Shown: positions 31,710 through 42,884 of the stretch, piece by piece
Position numbering within the stretch: the stretch's first letter is position 1
How the letters are laid out: every line of letters starts with the position of its first letter
Assembly (NCBI RefSeq): GCF_032362555.1
Contig: NC_083505.1
Coordinates: 1,017,001-1,081,000 of the forward strand
Direction of reading: 5' to 3'
Source of the DNA: Amyelois transitella
Taxonomy: Eukaryota > Arthropoda > Insecta > Lepidoptera > Pyralidae
Length of the DNA stretch: 64,000 nt
Notes under the pieces: generated by a model
The model's input: the letters and a program-made list of their open reading frames with translations, nothing else
Database searches by the model: none
Told to the model about the DNA's origin: nothing
Program-made: the position numbers and the translations under genes

Positions 31710-34700
31710 TTAGCTGGAGGCCGCCGGTTGCTCCGGGTTGTCGGGCGGCGCGGACGGCTCGCCCGGCTTCAGCGTCACAGTGGTCGCGGGTTCGACGCCG
31801 TCTGTGGTCGTCGTGGTCGCTGACTATAGTGAAACGTATAGGACAAATCTTATATACATACATATAGTCACGTCTATATCCCTTGCGGGGTAGACAGAGC
31901 CAACAGTCTTGAAAAGACTGACAGGCCACGTTCAGCTTTTTGGCTTGATGAAAGAATCGATACATACATATAGTCATATGATAGTATGAGTAGAAAGAGA
32001 GTGACCAGTGAGATGGCAATTGACAGAGGTAATTGGAAAACACTAACATACTGTGCCGACCCCGCGTAGAAAGTGGGAAAAGGTCGTTTAACTTCAAAGA
32101 AAACACAAAGATGAAGATATATACATATATATATATATAAAGTCACGTTTATATACCTTGCGGGGTAGACAGAGCCAACCAGCCTTGAAAAGACTGACAG
32201 GCCACGTTCAGCTTTTTGGCTCGATGATAGAATTGAGATTCAAATAGTGACAGGTCGCTAGCCCATCGCCTAAAGAAGAATCCCAAGTTTATAAGCCTAT
32301 CCCTTAGTCGCCTTTTACGACATCCATGGGAACGAGATGGAGTGGTCAATCTTATATATACTTATATATTTTGACATGCCTCTGCTGAAAAGCAAGAAAA
32401 CTTGTTTATTACAATAGGACCACTCCATATCCTTCATTTGAATGTCGTAAAAGGCGATTAAGGGAAAGGCTTATATTAACTTGGGATTCTTTTAGGCATC
32501 GGGCTAGCAACTTGTCACTAGTTATTTGAATCTAAATTCCATCATTAAGCCATATAGCTGAATGTCGCCTTTCAGTCTTTTTAAGTTGGCTTAGACCCAA
32601 AATCGATTTTTTGGAAATATCTTTCAAGTACAGAAATCGGTCAGTTATACTATTTTATGAATTGCCTACCTATAAATCATCGACACAATATACATTGTTT
32701 TTGAAATTAAAGAATTATTACATAAATGAACATCATATTTATTTGACATTTGATGAATTTTATTTATTTATTTTTGTCTCAATTTAATTTATTTTTTAAT
32801 TAATATTTTAATTTGACAAATTTATTTCTTATTTGACATTGAAATATTGACAAAATGATCATAACTAGACAGAGCCTTTATACGCTGCTTATTCAAAATA
32901 TATATACTTACATAATTCCGACGCCTTAAGAGGTAGAATATGTGTTCACAAAAACTTTAACTAAATAAGTAAGACCTATATTGTAACCATAATTAAGGAA
33001 TAAATAAATACATACGTACATATAATCACGTCTATATCCCTTGCGGGGTACTTAGACAGAGCCTGCAGTCTTATAAAGACTGATAGGCCATGTTCAGCTA
33101 TTTGGCTTTAAGATAGGATTGAGATTCAACTAGTGACAGGTTGCCAGCCCATCGCCTAAGAGAAGAATCCCAAGTTTATAAGCCTACCCCTTAGTCGGCT
33201 TTTACGACATCCATGGAATAAGGAATAAATGATAATGATTGAGTGCCGTGTGGTTCCCGGCACCAATACAAAAAAGAATAGGACCACTCCATCTCTTTCC
33301 CATGGATGTCGTAAAAGGCGACTAAGGGATAGGCTTACAAACTTGGGATTCTTTTCTAGGCGATGGGCTAGCAACCTGTCACTATTTGAATCTCAATTCT
33401 ATCATTAAGCCAAATAGCTGAACGTGGCCATTCAGTCTTTTCAAGACTGTTGGCTCTGTCTACCCCGCAAGGGATATAGACGTGACCATATGTATGTATG
33501 TATGTATGAATGATAATGATTATTATAATTTTCTTACCTGCGCCTGGGCACTGGTGGAGGCCTGCTGATGGTGCTTGTGCCGGCGCCTCTCGACGTGCCC
33601 TGAACAATGTTCGCACTCGTCGTCGCTCGTCTCCGAGTCAGACTCGCCGAACCTGCGAGGTTTCTCGTAAATGCAGCAACCTGAAATCGCACATTTTGTT
33701 ACATTTGGTTCAGTAGTTCAGGGCTCTAAAACTGACCCCTGGTGACGACTGACGGTTGAAGTTTTCCAAGTCATAGGAGTGACAAATCATCACATCACTT
33801 CATTACCCAAGCTACTTACCTGTGTAACATTTCAGGTCAGAATTCAACAGGTGAAAAGAAAAATTTTTGTTTGAAGTAGATGTTCCGAATACAAATTTAC
33901 CTTTGAGAACTGTTGCTAAGGAAGCAGCCATAGGAACAGGCCAGGGATTTATGCGCTGCGTATGCAAGAAAGGATGTATGTCAAAAAGATGTCTCTGCAA
34001 GAAACATGGTTACCTTTGTAACTCAAAGTGCCACGATAGTTTGCCTTGTAATAATAAGAAGATCCTCATCCTTTTTATAAATTTAAGATTGTTTAATTAT
34101 TATTATTAGTATTCGGAACATCTACTTCAAGCAAAAAATTTTCTTTGCACCTGTTGAATTCTGACCTGAAAATCATATTAAAATAGTCATCTTTTACCTA
34201 TCTATTAAGTAGAGGAAAGTAACCAAATATGGGCTACCATTTTGTTTTTGCCTCAAAAATAAAAAACTATTAAAAAAATAACCATTTATTGTGGTCAAAA
34301 TAATCACACATACATTTTTAAAGAGCTAAGTAACAATCATATGTTCTTAATATTATTATATATTATTATCTTGAGCATTAAACAAAATATCAAAATAGAT
34401 TCTAAATATGGAACAGGTACTTAAATATGGGCTACTAATAGAAACTTAATATGTCTTCTACGAAAATAACAATTATAAATATTTACCTTATAAGAGATCA
34501 AATTACTTTGGTAGATGGAAGAAATCACATAATTTACTTACAAAAATCACATATCCAAGTGTCGAACTCTGGCCCAGCACAGTCATTATGTGCCCAGAGC
34601 TGACACATTAAACATCTTACCCACAGTTCTCCTGCTGCGTTTTCTGAAAAAAATTCCTGACAAAACATACACGCTGCATCGGCAGTATCAGGAGCCTCTC

Positions 34701-37700
34701 TTCCTATAGGGGCATCTGGTTCACTATCTGAATCAAATTGGAGATATTCTTCACTTACACTTTCTTCCTTGGTCTTGGCTTACTTATTTCCTAAACTTCT
34801 TTTGCTTGGGTTACTTATCTTTTGTTTTATTTTCTTTTTCAATTTTCTTCCTACTTGTTGCAATAAGGCCATTTTTATATGGAGACAAAGTTATGACCGA
34901 AGCCACAGCAGCCCATATTTAGGACCATAGTAATAGCCCATATTCGAAATTCTTAACTAAAATAAATTTGATCTTGTACTTTACAAATCATATATAGCAA
35001 GCAATAAATCGACCGAAAATCATAAAATTAAACTTATATTTTGCAATAAAACACATGGTTAGAGTATTTAGACCTAATTTTCTTTGATTAAACAACACAT
35101 TGATACGAACCTCAGAAAACTTTTCGACAGCAACAACACAAGAACAGCTGACAATGGCGACAGCTCGCGCGCGATTGACGAGAGCGAGTGAGTGCGATGT
35201 CAAAGCGAATGAATGCGATGGACGATCGTCATTTGTTGTGTCATTCGACTGTAGGTTTTCGAGAATTGTTACTAGCCCATATTAAAGCACTAGCCCACAT
35301 TTAGTTACTTTCCTCTATAACAACCAATATACTAACCACTATACACTATAGGATTCACCCGGTTGTCTAATTATATATAGTACGCGAAATTTCAAGAAGA
35401 TTGGTTCTGTAGATAACGCGTGAAGAGCTAACAAACAAACAAACTCACTTTCGCATTTATAATATCAGTATCGATAACTATAACGTCGACCGAGACTTAC
35501 ATTTTGACTTTTTCTTGTTCATATTCTCATTGTCAACGGTGTCCTCCGTCCAGACTACCTTCTTCCTCTCCTGCGCACGCGTCGGTCGCAGTGTAATCAC
35601 TGCGATTGGCTGCACTGGTTCCTGAGAAATGATAAATGAAATTTAACTATTTCTTCGACGTGAACTTAAAACCTTGCAAACACTTTGTATTTTTAACAGT
35701 ACGTTGAATATCTCAAAAACTACTTAACCGATTGCGATGCCCGACGAACTTAATAATGACAGATCCTACATATATTTTAAATTTCATCAAAATCGGACTA
35801 GCGGTACGAAAGTTAACGCGTTATAGACATACATACAAAAATGTATTTTCGCCCCACGTTGGTTAATTTTCCTTTTCATATTCTTTATAAAGATTAAGAG
35901 TTGAATCAAATTAATAGTGGCTTGTGTATTTACAACCATATTAATTCCACTTATATTAATAAACTTGCATTGCGCATAGCCATCCTTCGATATAGATATG
36001 CCATTGTGGAAATTCCCATAGAAACAAAGTATTAGTTGGAAAGTTTAAAGTCAAATAAATAAGTAATACATATTTGTATACAACTTACCGCCTTTCCATT
36101 TTATTGGCATAATAAACATGTCTTATCAATACTGCTGCATATAGATAAAAGTATGATATATGTACCACAATGTAGGTACTCTTAATTTCGATCATACATC
36201 TATTGTACTTATTTTATTAAAGTATTTACGTTTGGTGTGAGCTGTGTATAATATTAAATCATTTTAATATGTAATCATTACAAGAGTGGTTCTTCCGTTT
36301 CGTCCTAATCGCCATTCCAGGTCAAAAGTCGTTATGAATATTGTAATTAACCGTATTTTTTTTATTGGATAAGGTAGGACGTACTTTTATCTTAAATGTC
36401 CATCATATATATCAGGTTTAAACCTCATAACAAAAAAAATTTTAGAACAAAAACATGTATTTTTTTCATTCCTCTCCTTGTTCAAATGGACCCTCAGAAC
36501 GTTGTGACACACTTTTGTTGACTTTCCTAGGAGAGAAGTACATTTTTTTTTTCTTATATACTAATGTATTCACTGACTATTATAAACCTGCAATACAGTA
36601 TTTTTTATAAGTGTTTAATATAGAAAGAATTGTCTTCAAAGTTTTGTCAACCCAAAAACTACATTGCCTTCCACAAAAATATAACATTAAAATTTTTATG
36701 CACGTACAATACTATCTATTTCTTGCCAAACAAAAGACGCTCCCGCGCACCTCCGTCCGTCGATACAAGTCCTCAGGAGAGGACGGACGCTGCCCAGACA
36801 AAATATTTTTACGATTTAATTTCTGAAAACAGCGTTTGTCACGAGTAAGTAAACATTACCTTCCGTAGTTTTTGTATGTGAGTGTAGACGTAAAAAAATA
36901 ATTTCAACTTTTGGTAATTAGCATACTGTAGGGTCTAGTTATCAATTAATTATGAATATCTAGCCTTTATTAATTCATGAGTAAATTCAGGAAATCTGCT
37001 CAAACTTCATTTCTTTCCGTATAATTCCCTTCCGTTCCCTCCAATTTTTTAAAGGAGGGTAATGAATCACTTTGGATTGTAATGATTTTTTTTTAATATA
37101 AAATTAATATGTACCTACCTATGTCTCTTTGTTATTTTTTTCCTATTATTTTGATTATATCGAATTATAACTTGTGTAAGTATATGTCAGTATTATTGAA
37201 CTAACTTAAAATTAAATCTGTACATTTTGTAACCTACCTAAGTACTTAGGTAGGCTTCGAAAGAAGACAGACAGCTGTCTGTTCGCAATAAACTGAAAAA
37301 CTACTGAATGAACGGAATAGGTAGGTACCTAATTAATAAAGAAGGTTTCGTGAAATATTCGATTATTTTGCTTAGTTTTGTTTTTTAGATACATCTGCAA
37401 TAATGTCGAAGCCGAAGAAACTGGCAATTAAAGAAAAAAAAATAGGTAAAGACAGATTGCGAAAGAAGGTAAAATACGCAGAAATCAAGGCGGATCCTGA
37501 AAAATACAAATTAGAGAAGGAGAAACAAAAGAGGAAATTCCTTGTAAAAAAAGAAAAGAAACAAGTCCTAAGTATAACAGAGATGACGGCACGACAAAAG
37601 AGGGAGCGAAGGCGAAGATGGCGAAAAAACTCCAAAAAATATTTAAATAAGGTGAAAGAGCAGAAAATATTGCAAATAATTATAATAGACAACTCTCCGC

Positions 37701-40700
37701 CCAGTAATAAAACTGAGGAATTTATAAACATCCAGAACCTACAATACACGACCCTCTTATGTTACAAGAAGAATCCACATCAAGCCAAAGTACATCGAAG
37801 TCACATTTAGTGCATCAAAAAACTAGTATTTCAAGCGCAATGAGAAAGTTGCGATACATATCTAAAAAAGCAATAACAATCTTACAGAATGAATTTGATA
37901 AACTAAAAAAATGAGAAAGCGCTTTTAAGAAGACATTTATTTATGGAGCAGATGTTACAAAAAGATAAGATTCAAGAAAATAAAGTAGATGAAATCATAA
38001 AAAACATAAATAATGAGAAGGTACAAGAAGTGATAAAGAAGCTTTTGTTGAATGAAACAGTTTGTCGAGGAGTATCAGAAAAACACAAAAGCCTTCCGAA
38101 AAAAGAGGAAAGAGGAGCTTTTGCTGGATATAATTGATAATTCGAAGCTCAAAAAGTATGGGATATTGTCAAATATTACTTTTGCTATGAGAAATTAACT
38201 GAAAAAAAAATTCGAGATAATAAAACTGCGAAACTAAAACAAAGTGTTGAAAATTTTCTACAAGAAGATGAAAACAGTCAAATGGCGCCAGGAAAAAACG
38301 AATTTATTAAAAAAGGTGCATTAAAAAAACAAAAAAGATATTTAACCGATAATATGAAAAATTTACATGCGAAGTTTTGTAAGAAATGGGGCCATATACA
38401 TTACTCAGTATTCTGCAAATATAGACCATTCTGGATAATTCAACCTTCATCAAAAAGAGACACGTGCCAATGCAAGCTGCACTCTAACATTGAACTTATT
38501 ATTAAATTTTTAAAGAAAGCTAATATAATCACAGAAAATTCTTTATCTGAGGTTTTGAACAATTTATGTTGTAGTGTGTACCTACGAAAGAAATTGTTTA
38601 GAGAGAAAGTGCAAAATCTGCAAAAATAAAGTCACGACGTACCAGGAATTTGACAATCGGAAAACTATTATTTATCATGAATGGATTTTTGAGAAGCAAG
38701 ACTACGTAGGAAAAGATGAAAAAAAACAAGAGAGTTACATTAAAAAAGAAAAAGGAAGATTTACCACCTAATGTCATTATGAAGTTCGAAACTCTACTGG
38801 CAGTTTTCTTCAAGCGGGTTTTAAATATAACAATGCAATATTCCGCTATTAAGAATCTGCAACGTGATTTATCTCCTAGTGAAGTCATATGCCATATAGA
38901 CTTCAGCAAAAATTATTTATTAAAATATAAAGAAGAAATACAAAGTTTTCATTTCGGTGGAAGCCGCCAACAAATCTCTTTGCATACAGGAGTATTATAT
39001 TTTTATGATCAGGAAACCAAAGTAGTAATTCATAAATCTTTTTGTACAATAAGCGAAAATATAATGCACGATGCTTCTGCTATATGGGCACACTTACAAC
39101 CAGTTTTGAACATGGCCCAAGAGTTAGTCCCAATTATATCGGTAAAATTTTAAATAGAATGCAAAGTTTTCTAGAGTATAAAATATTTTTTTAAGGAGAG
39201 ATCAGGGCTAGTCTAAGAAATTTGGCTGGCTGCTAATTAGCGATGATGAATCAAACAAAATGATGAATGAATGATGAATTAGCGATGATGAATACCCGCA
39301 TCACGAATTTTGCAACGTTTGAATGAGCCGGAAGAATTTAGAAGAGGGCAATTTGTGTTTAAAAATTTACTAAATATTAATTTTAAATAAGTAGAAATGA
39401 CTGATTGTAACTTTGATTAGGCTGATTACTAATTTAATTCTTGAGAGTTCCTACTTATTGTTTATAATGTTAACTAATCCGTTACATTTTATTAACATTT
39501 TTAATGTATGGGAATGAAAGTTGGGTATGGCAAAAGTAGCACGAAAGCAGAATAAATGCAGTGGAAATGAGAGCGTTAAGGAGTATGATAGGTGGAAATT
39601 GAGTGAACGGAAAAGGAACAGCGTGATAAAGCAATGTTGTGATGTGAAAGAAGATGTAGTTACAGGAATAGAAAAGGGTATGTTAAGATGATTTGGTCAT
39701 GAGGAGAGAGAGAGATCATTCTGATTATTCATTACTTTCCATACGAAATCATTACACTCCCGTCATATTTAATTTTATTTCATTACCTTCCAAATTCAAG
39801 CATTACCTTCCGTACTTATTTCATTACCTTCCGTGGGTTCATTACATTCCAGCTATTTTCTTGACAATGAAAGCTTTTTCATGAAGGCCTTTACTGATAA
39901 TCTATACTTGAAAGGTACCCGAATGATTATATGTAACTGTTTTAAAAAATCGATTAAAAAAAAAACTTTCTTCAAAATCGTTGAGATTTGAACGAAACGG
40001 AAGAATCACTCACAAGTATAGTCCAGCATATCAACCTACACAAATTAAATAGACTTCACGCACGGTAACTTGATATGCGGGGGACTGTACTAATGAATTT
40101 TAAGACAAAAAAGTTTGAAATAAAACAAAAATATTGACAGACACTTTATTAACAATCATCTTACAACCTTCTTATTGTACAAATCATTGATCATTTCATC
40201 ATCATATCCCAAATATTCTGACAATATATCCCTCGTGTGTTGCCCCAGTGTAGGGGGCGGTGTCCTAGCCAAATTTCCACCTTCGCTGTACTCCGTCGGT
40301 GGTCTCACCAGCTTAATCTTCCCTGCCTCCGGATGAACCAATTCCTGTACTAAACCTATTGATTGCACATGCTCATCCTCAAAAACATCTTTCATCTTAT
40401 TAACAGGTCCGTTTGGGAACGATGCATTCTTGAATATTTGTGCCCATTCCTTATTGGTCTTCGTTTTGATAACCTCGCTGACAATTCTCACAATCACCTC
40501 CCGATTCTCAACCCGAAGCGAGTTATCTTTAAACCTTTCATCATGTATCAACTCTTCTTTGCCAATTAACGTGCAGAAATCAACAAACTGTGCATTCGAG
40601 CCTGTACCAATGACCATGTCTCCGTCTTTCGTTTTGAACGCTTGGTACGGGACGAGGTTAGCATGGGCAGTTCCCCACTTCTGCCCTTCGATGCCACAAT

Positions 40701-42884
40701 TCAGGTAAATGCAAGCAATGTTGATCATGCTTGAGATCTGAGTGGAGAGCAAGTTGCAGTCGACTCTCTGGCCTTTTCCTGTGTTTTTTCTGTAGTACAG
40801 AGCGGTCATTATGGCCCCGAAAGCGTGGAGTCCTGTTGTGACGTCCGTTATGGCAACACCAGGCTTCACAGGGTTGCCATTTCTCTCGCCTGTCGTGTTT
40901 AATAGTCCGCCCATTGCGGATGCTATTACGTCGTAACTATAAAAAAAATATCATTGCTTTGTAAAGAGATTATAATCTGTAACCTTCAAAATAGAAATTT
41001 CAGTTTGTTTATGTATGTATGTTTCGTTTTAAGGCTAAACAGATGAACTTATTGAAATGTATTTTATGGTATAAGTTAATCTTCTTAAATTTAAGAGCTA
41101 TCTCTTGTCGGTGGAGTTAAGTGGAGTGTTCTCCATTCATGTCTTTTCTCATAGTTAGTGGTTAAAAATAAAATTATAGAAATTTTTTAAAAGTATTATT
41201 TACTTGTGTATTACCCAGGCTTATTAGCATATGGTCCTTTTTGTCCAAACCCAGTTATAGAACAATAGATCAACTGTGGATTCATTGTTTTGAGCTTATC
41301 GTAGCCCACATCCATTTTGTCCAGCTTTCCCGGCAGGAAATTCTCCACCAAAACATCAGATTTACGAGCTAAGTCGTATATGACATTTTTACCTAAAAAA
41401 GTAAACTTAAAAATTATTCATATCTCTTTCTTTTTAAGAAAATTTTCCAACTTTATCTATATTACTTTTTTTAGTGAATAATTGTGTTAATGGCGAGTGT
41501 AAAATCAAGATGTACTTTCAAACGCATCAGGTTTTTGCACATTTATTCATATGATCACATCTACATCCTTTGTAGAGTAGAAAGAGCCAGCAGTCTTGAA
41601 AGACTGATAGTCCATGTTCAGCTGATAGGCTTCATTGTCAATCAATGAAGCCTATCAGCTGAACATTCTATCTCTCAATGAATCATTGAGAATCAAATAG
41701 TGACAGGTAGCTAGCCTTTATCTAAGTCATCTTTTATGACATCCATGGGAAAGAGATGGAATGGCCCTATTCTTTTTTTTATATTTGTGCCAGTTACCAC
41801 ACGGCCCTTCTTTTTTGGCAGAAATTTAAGCTTTTTAAAGGTTTAAAGAGTGTGATGGTAAGATGTTTCAAAATCATTTTATCAAACTGTTAGGCAAAGG
41901 TCTTGATTATTTCTCTTAAATATGTATCAACAATGTTATCAGCCTCCTATGATGCACTGATAAGATATGATAAATAAAAATCATATTACAGATAAATTTA
42001 AGTAGCGCCATCAAAAATATTTTCCATATCATTTATATATCTACTATATCTTTCATATCATTTACCTGGTTATATATCATCAGCAGTTTACTGAATCATA
42101 CTAAGACAGCATTTAACTGTTACTTTTTATTTGTGAAATTATTTGGCAAGGTTGATTTGGACAACATTTTATAGGTATCCTATATATACCTAATCAGTAA
42201 TCAGTACCTAATTCAGGGAAATCAGTAAATTTAAAAAATATACAAAAAAATTCTCAACAATATCTAGTTTTTACCCAAATTTAAGGCCAAGCGTGTAAGT
42301 CTCCCCCGCCATTAGATATGATGAACTGGCAGTTCTAGGAGTGGGCATAAAGATATGTTTAAAATTTGGGAAACTTACCTTCCTTGGTCTTGAAATCAAT
42401 GCAAATACTCTTCTTATTCCTGTTCACTGACAGAAAGTAATACGAATCCTTGTTGCCATTTATAAAGGGAGGCCCCCATTTCCTTGCCTCATCTCCGTCC
42501 AGACTCTCCACCTTGATCACATTAGCACCCAGGTCTCCCAGGGTCATAGTACAAACGGGCCCGGCTACGACACGGGTCAAATCCAGAACATTTATATCGC
42601 TCAATAAACCCGGCGGTTTCGTAGAATATTCAAATTTCAAAATACATTTTTGCTTTGTTACTACACCAGAAAATAACGCTCTGACGGCAGACATCGCGAA
42701 CAACAAATGGAATAAACGATTGTTTGTTTAACTTATCAATGCCTTAGCATGTTAAATAAAAGAGATAAGGTGCTTGTAATGGGAATGTATTATTTACCTC
42801 TTGCAATTGAGCAGGGACGGTGGAAACCGCCGTGCTGGTTGTAGCCATCTCTTCCGGTCTCCGGATTCTTTGACTATCACCCAT
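31710..42884 (-). CDS. PPP1R11: Protein phosphatase 1 inhibitor-3 (PPP1R11), four exons
   Basis: A small, heat-stable, disordered PP1 inhibitor; vertebrate PPP1R11 has also been described as an E3 ligase. Exons 42884-42798, 35621-35501, 33680-33538 and 31823-31710 give 154 residues with matched phases. Exon 1 supplies a Thr/Ser-rich N-terminus ([17 protein letters not shown] after [12 protein letters not shown]). Exon 2 has the PP1-docking block [20 protein letters not shown] (KVxW motif). Exon 3 opens with [17 protein letters not shown], the hallmark of the family, then an acidic and His/Cys stretch. Exon 4 is a Thr- and Pro-rich tail. Exons 2-4 are certain. Exon 1 lies 7.2 kb away and is assigned by phase, Thr-rich character and a clean donor. 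Its intron contains SUGCT on the same strand. Confidence 0.92.
31853..31960 (-). repeat. Family A repeat, truncated, 30 bp from the PPP1R11 exon 4 acceptor
   Basis: From ACATACATATAGTCACG to TTTTTGGCTTGATGAAAGAA. Confidence 0.8.
32118..32348 (-). repeat. Family A repeat, nearly full length
   Basis: It is preceded by a TATATATA run, starts AAGTCACGTTTATATACC and ends GGGAACGAGATGGAGTGGTC without the hairpin end. Confidence 0.85.
32411..32595 (+). repeat. Family A fragment lacking both ends
   Basis: ACAATAGGACCACTCCATAT to TCGCCTTTCAGTCTTTTTAA, with no simple tail. Confidence 0.7.
33010..33222 (-). repeat. Family A repeat, 5'-truncated
   Basis: Tail-side start ATACGTACATATAATCACGT; ends at TTTTACGACATCCATGG. 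Confidence 0.85.
33243..33509 (+). repeat. Family A repeat, full length and well preserved
   Basis: It starts GTGCCGTGTGGTTCCCGGCA and ends with a (GTAT)n run 30 bp from the PPP1R11 exon 3 donor. It is among the cleanest copies and useful for a consensus. Confidence 0.9.
33830..34172. mobile_element. Short palindromic element carrying a Cys-rich tail ORF
   Basis: Inverted arms of about 63 bp (33830-33892 and 34110-34172) differ at only a few positions. Between them a plus-strand ORF (33867-34109) encodes [36 protein letters not shown] and LPCNNK. This CxCKxGC...C.CKK pattern resembles the Cys-rich C-terminal domain I associate with Ginger/KRBA2-type transposases and with CXC domains. I read it as a deletion derivative keeping only the tail of a transposase gene. 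It lies in PPP1R11 intron 2, just upstream of exon 3. The family assignment is from memory. Confidence 0.65.
34212..35315 (-). mobile_element. Pogo-like DNA transposon, internally deleted
   Basis: Inverted ends GAGGAAAGTAACCAAATATG and the partner ending TTAGTTACTTTCCTC are flanked by TA (34210-34211, 35316-35317), as for the Tc1/mariner/pogo superfamily. ATATGGGCTA motifs repeat near both ends. A minus-strand ORF tail (about 34782-34534) reads [48 protein letters not shown] and DTWICDFCK then stop. This is the C-terminal zinc finger typical of insect pogo transposases. The DDE core is missing, so the copy is not autonomous. Confidence 0.8.
35340..35475 (+). repeat. Interspersed repeat end, Helitron-like
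   Basis: AATTTCAAGAAGATTGGTTC and TTTCGCATTTATAATATCAG match the 20.0-20.15 kb repeat. It ends about 25 bases from PPP1R11 exon 2. Confidence 0.5.
36540..37402 (+). other. Possible 5' region of the decayed transposon at 37.4 kb
   Basis: A CATTACCTTCCGTA motif at 36854 is shared with the repeats at 39.73-39.85 kb. An open segment near 36745-36845 ([20 protein letters not shown]) ends at a donor-like GTAAGT, and an acceptor-like TTTTTTAG precedes the ATG at 37403, so a spliced leader exon is possible. Confidence 0.35.
37403..39153 (+). pseudogene. Decayed transposase-like gene of unknown DNA transposon family
   Basis: Four or five plus-strand open pieces follow one another and appear to be one broken protein. 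First comes a very basic N-terminus ([40 protein letters not shown]), then a Cys-containing middle ([34 protein letters not shown]). The C-terminal part has acidic motifs in an RNase-H-like pattern ([52 protein letters not shown]). I do not recognise the family. The motif spacing suggests a DDE-type cut-and-paste transposase, as an inference. It is AT-rich, several times frameshifted, and lies in PPP1R11 intron 1 downstream of SUGCT. Confidence 0.6.
39495..39715 (+). mobile_element. LINE reverse-transcriptase C-terminal remnant
   Basis: The translation resembles the end of lepidopteran LINE ORF2: [27 protein letters not shown] and [18 protein letters not shown] followed by FGHEE. It contains in-frame stops and at least one frameshift. 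Confidence 0.6.
39730..39855 (+). repeat. Array of six CATTACCTTCCGT-like repeats at ~20-bp spacing
   Basis: Units start at 39730, 39750, 39781, 39801, 39822 and 39840. The best read CATTACCTTCCGTAC and CATTACCTTCCGTGG. The same word stands alone at 36854, on the other side of the transposase-like remnant. This looks like a subterminal transposase-binding array. Confidence 0.75.
40145..40150 (-). terminator. SUGCT poly(A) signal AATAAA
   Basis: Minus-strand AATAAA begins only five bases after the SUGCT stop codon, followed by T-rich sequence. It implies a 3'UTR of a few tens of bases. Confidence 0.6.
40156..42697 (-). CDS. SUGCT: Succinyl-CoA:glutarate CoA-transferase (SUGCT), three exons
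   Basis: A mitochondrial class III (CaiB/BaiF) CoA-transferase that re-activates glutarate to glutaryl-CoA with succinyl-CoA as donor. Exons 42697-42379, 41392-41215 and 40936-40156 give 425 residues, close to vertebrate [25 protein letters not shown] is a basic, hydrophobic presequence. Family blocks follow: [73 protein letters not shown] and [18 protein letters not shown], the last carrying the likely catalytic Asp. Next come [16 protein letters not shown], and near the C-terminus [22 protein letters not shown] 42697 is used; a frame-compatible TTG three codons upstream is not a credible eukaryotic start. The gene lies entirely inside intron 1 of PPP1R11, its ATG 100 bp past that gene's exon 1. 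Confidence 0.95.
41542..41817 (-). repeat. Family A repeat with an internal inverted duplication
   Basis: It starts ATTCATATGATCACATCTAC and ends TGTGCCAGTTACCACACGGC. Around 41620-41665 the segment GATAGGCTTCATTG is followed by its inverted copy CAATGAAGCCTATC, forming a hairpin. It lies in SUGCT intron 1. Confidence 0.8.
42698..42797 (-). promoter_or_regulatory. Candidate SUGCT promoter within PPP1R11 intron 1
   Basis: Only these 100 bases separate the PPP1R11 exon 1 donor from the SUGCT ATG. The SUGCT promoter must overlap this stretch or PPP1R11 exon 1 itself, or the two genes share a start region and differ by splicing. No TATA box is evident. Confidence 0.4.

Noticed and set aside
32149-33616. 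Several 66-136 residue minus-strand ORFs with RGYRRDYMY or LFESQF wording
   Set aside because: These are translations of family A copies and recur wherever the repeat lies.
38598-38909. Antisense phenylalanine-rich ORF over the transposase-like remnant
   Set aside because: Reverse complement of Lys/Glu-rich codons; a shadow.
42698-42706. SUGCT start at 42706
   Set aside because: That codon is TTG; the first ATG in frame is at 42697 and still gives a presequence.
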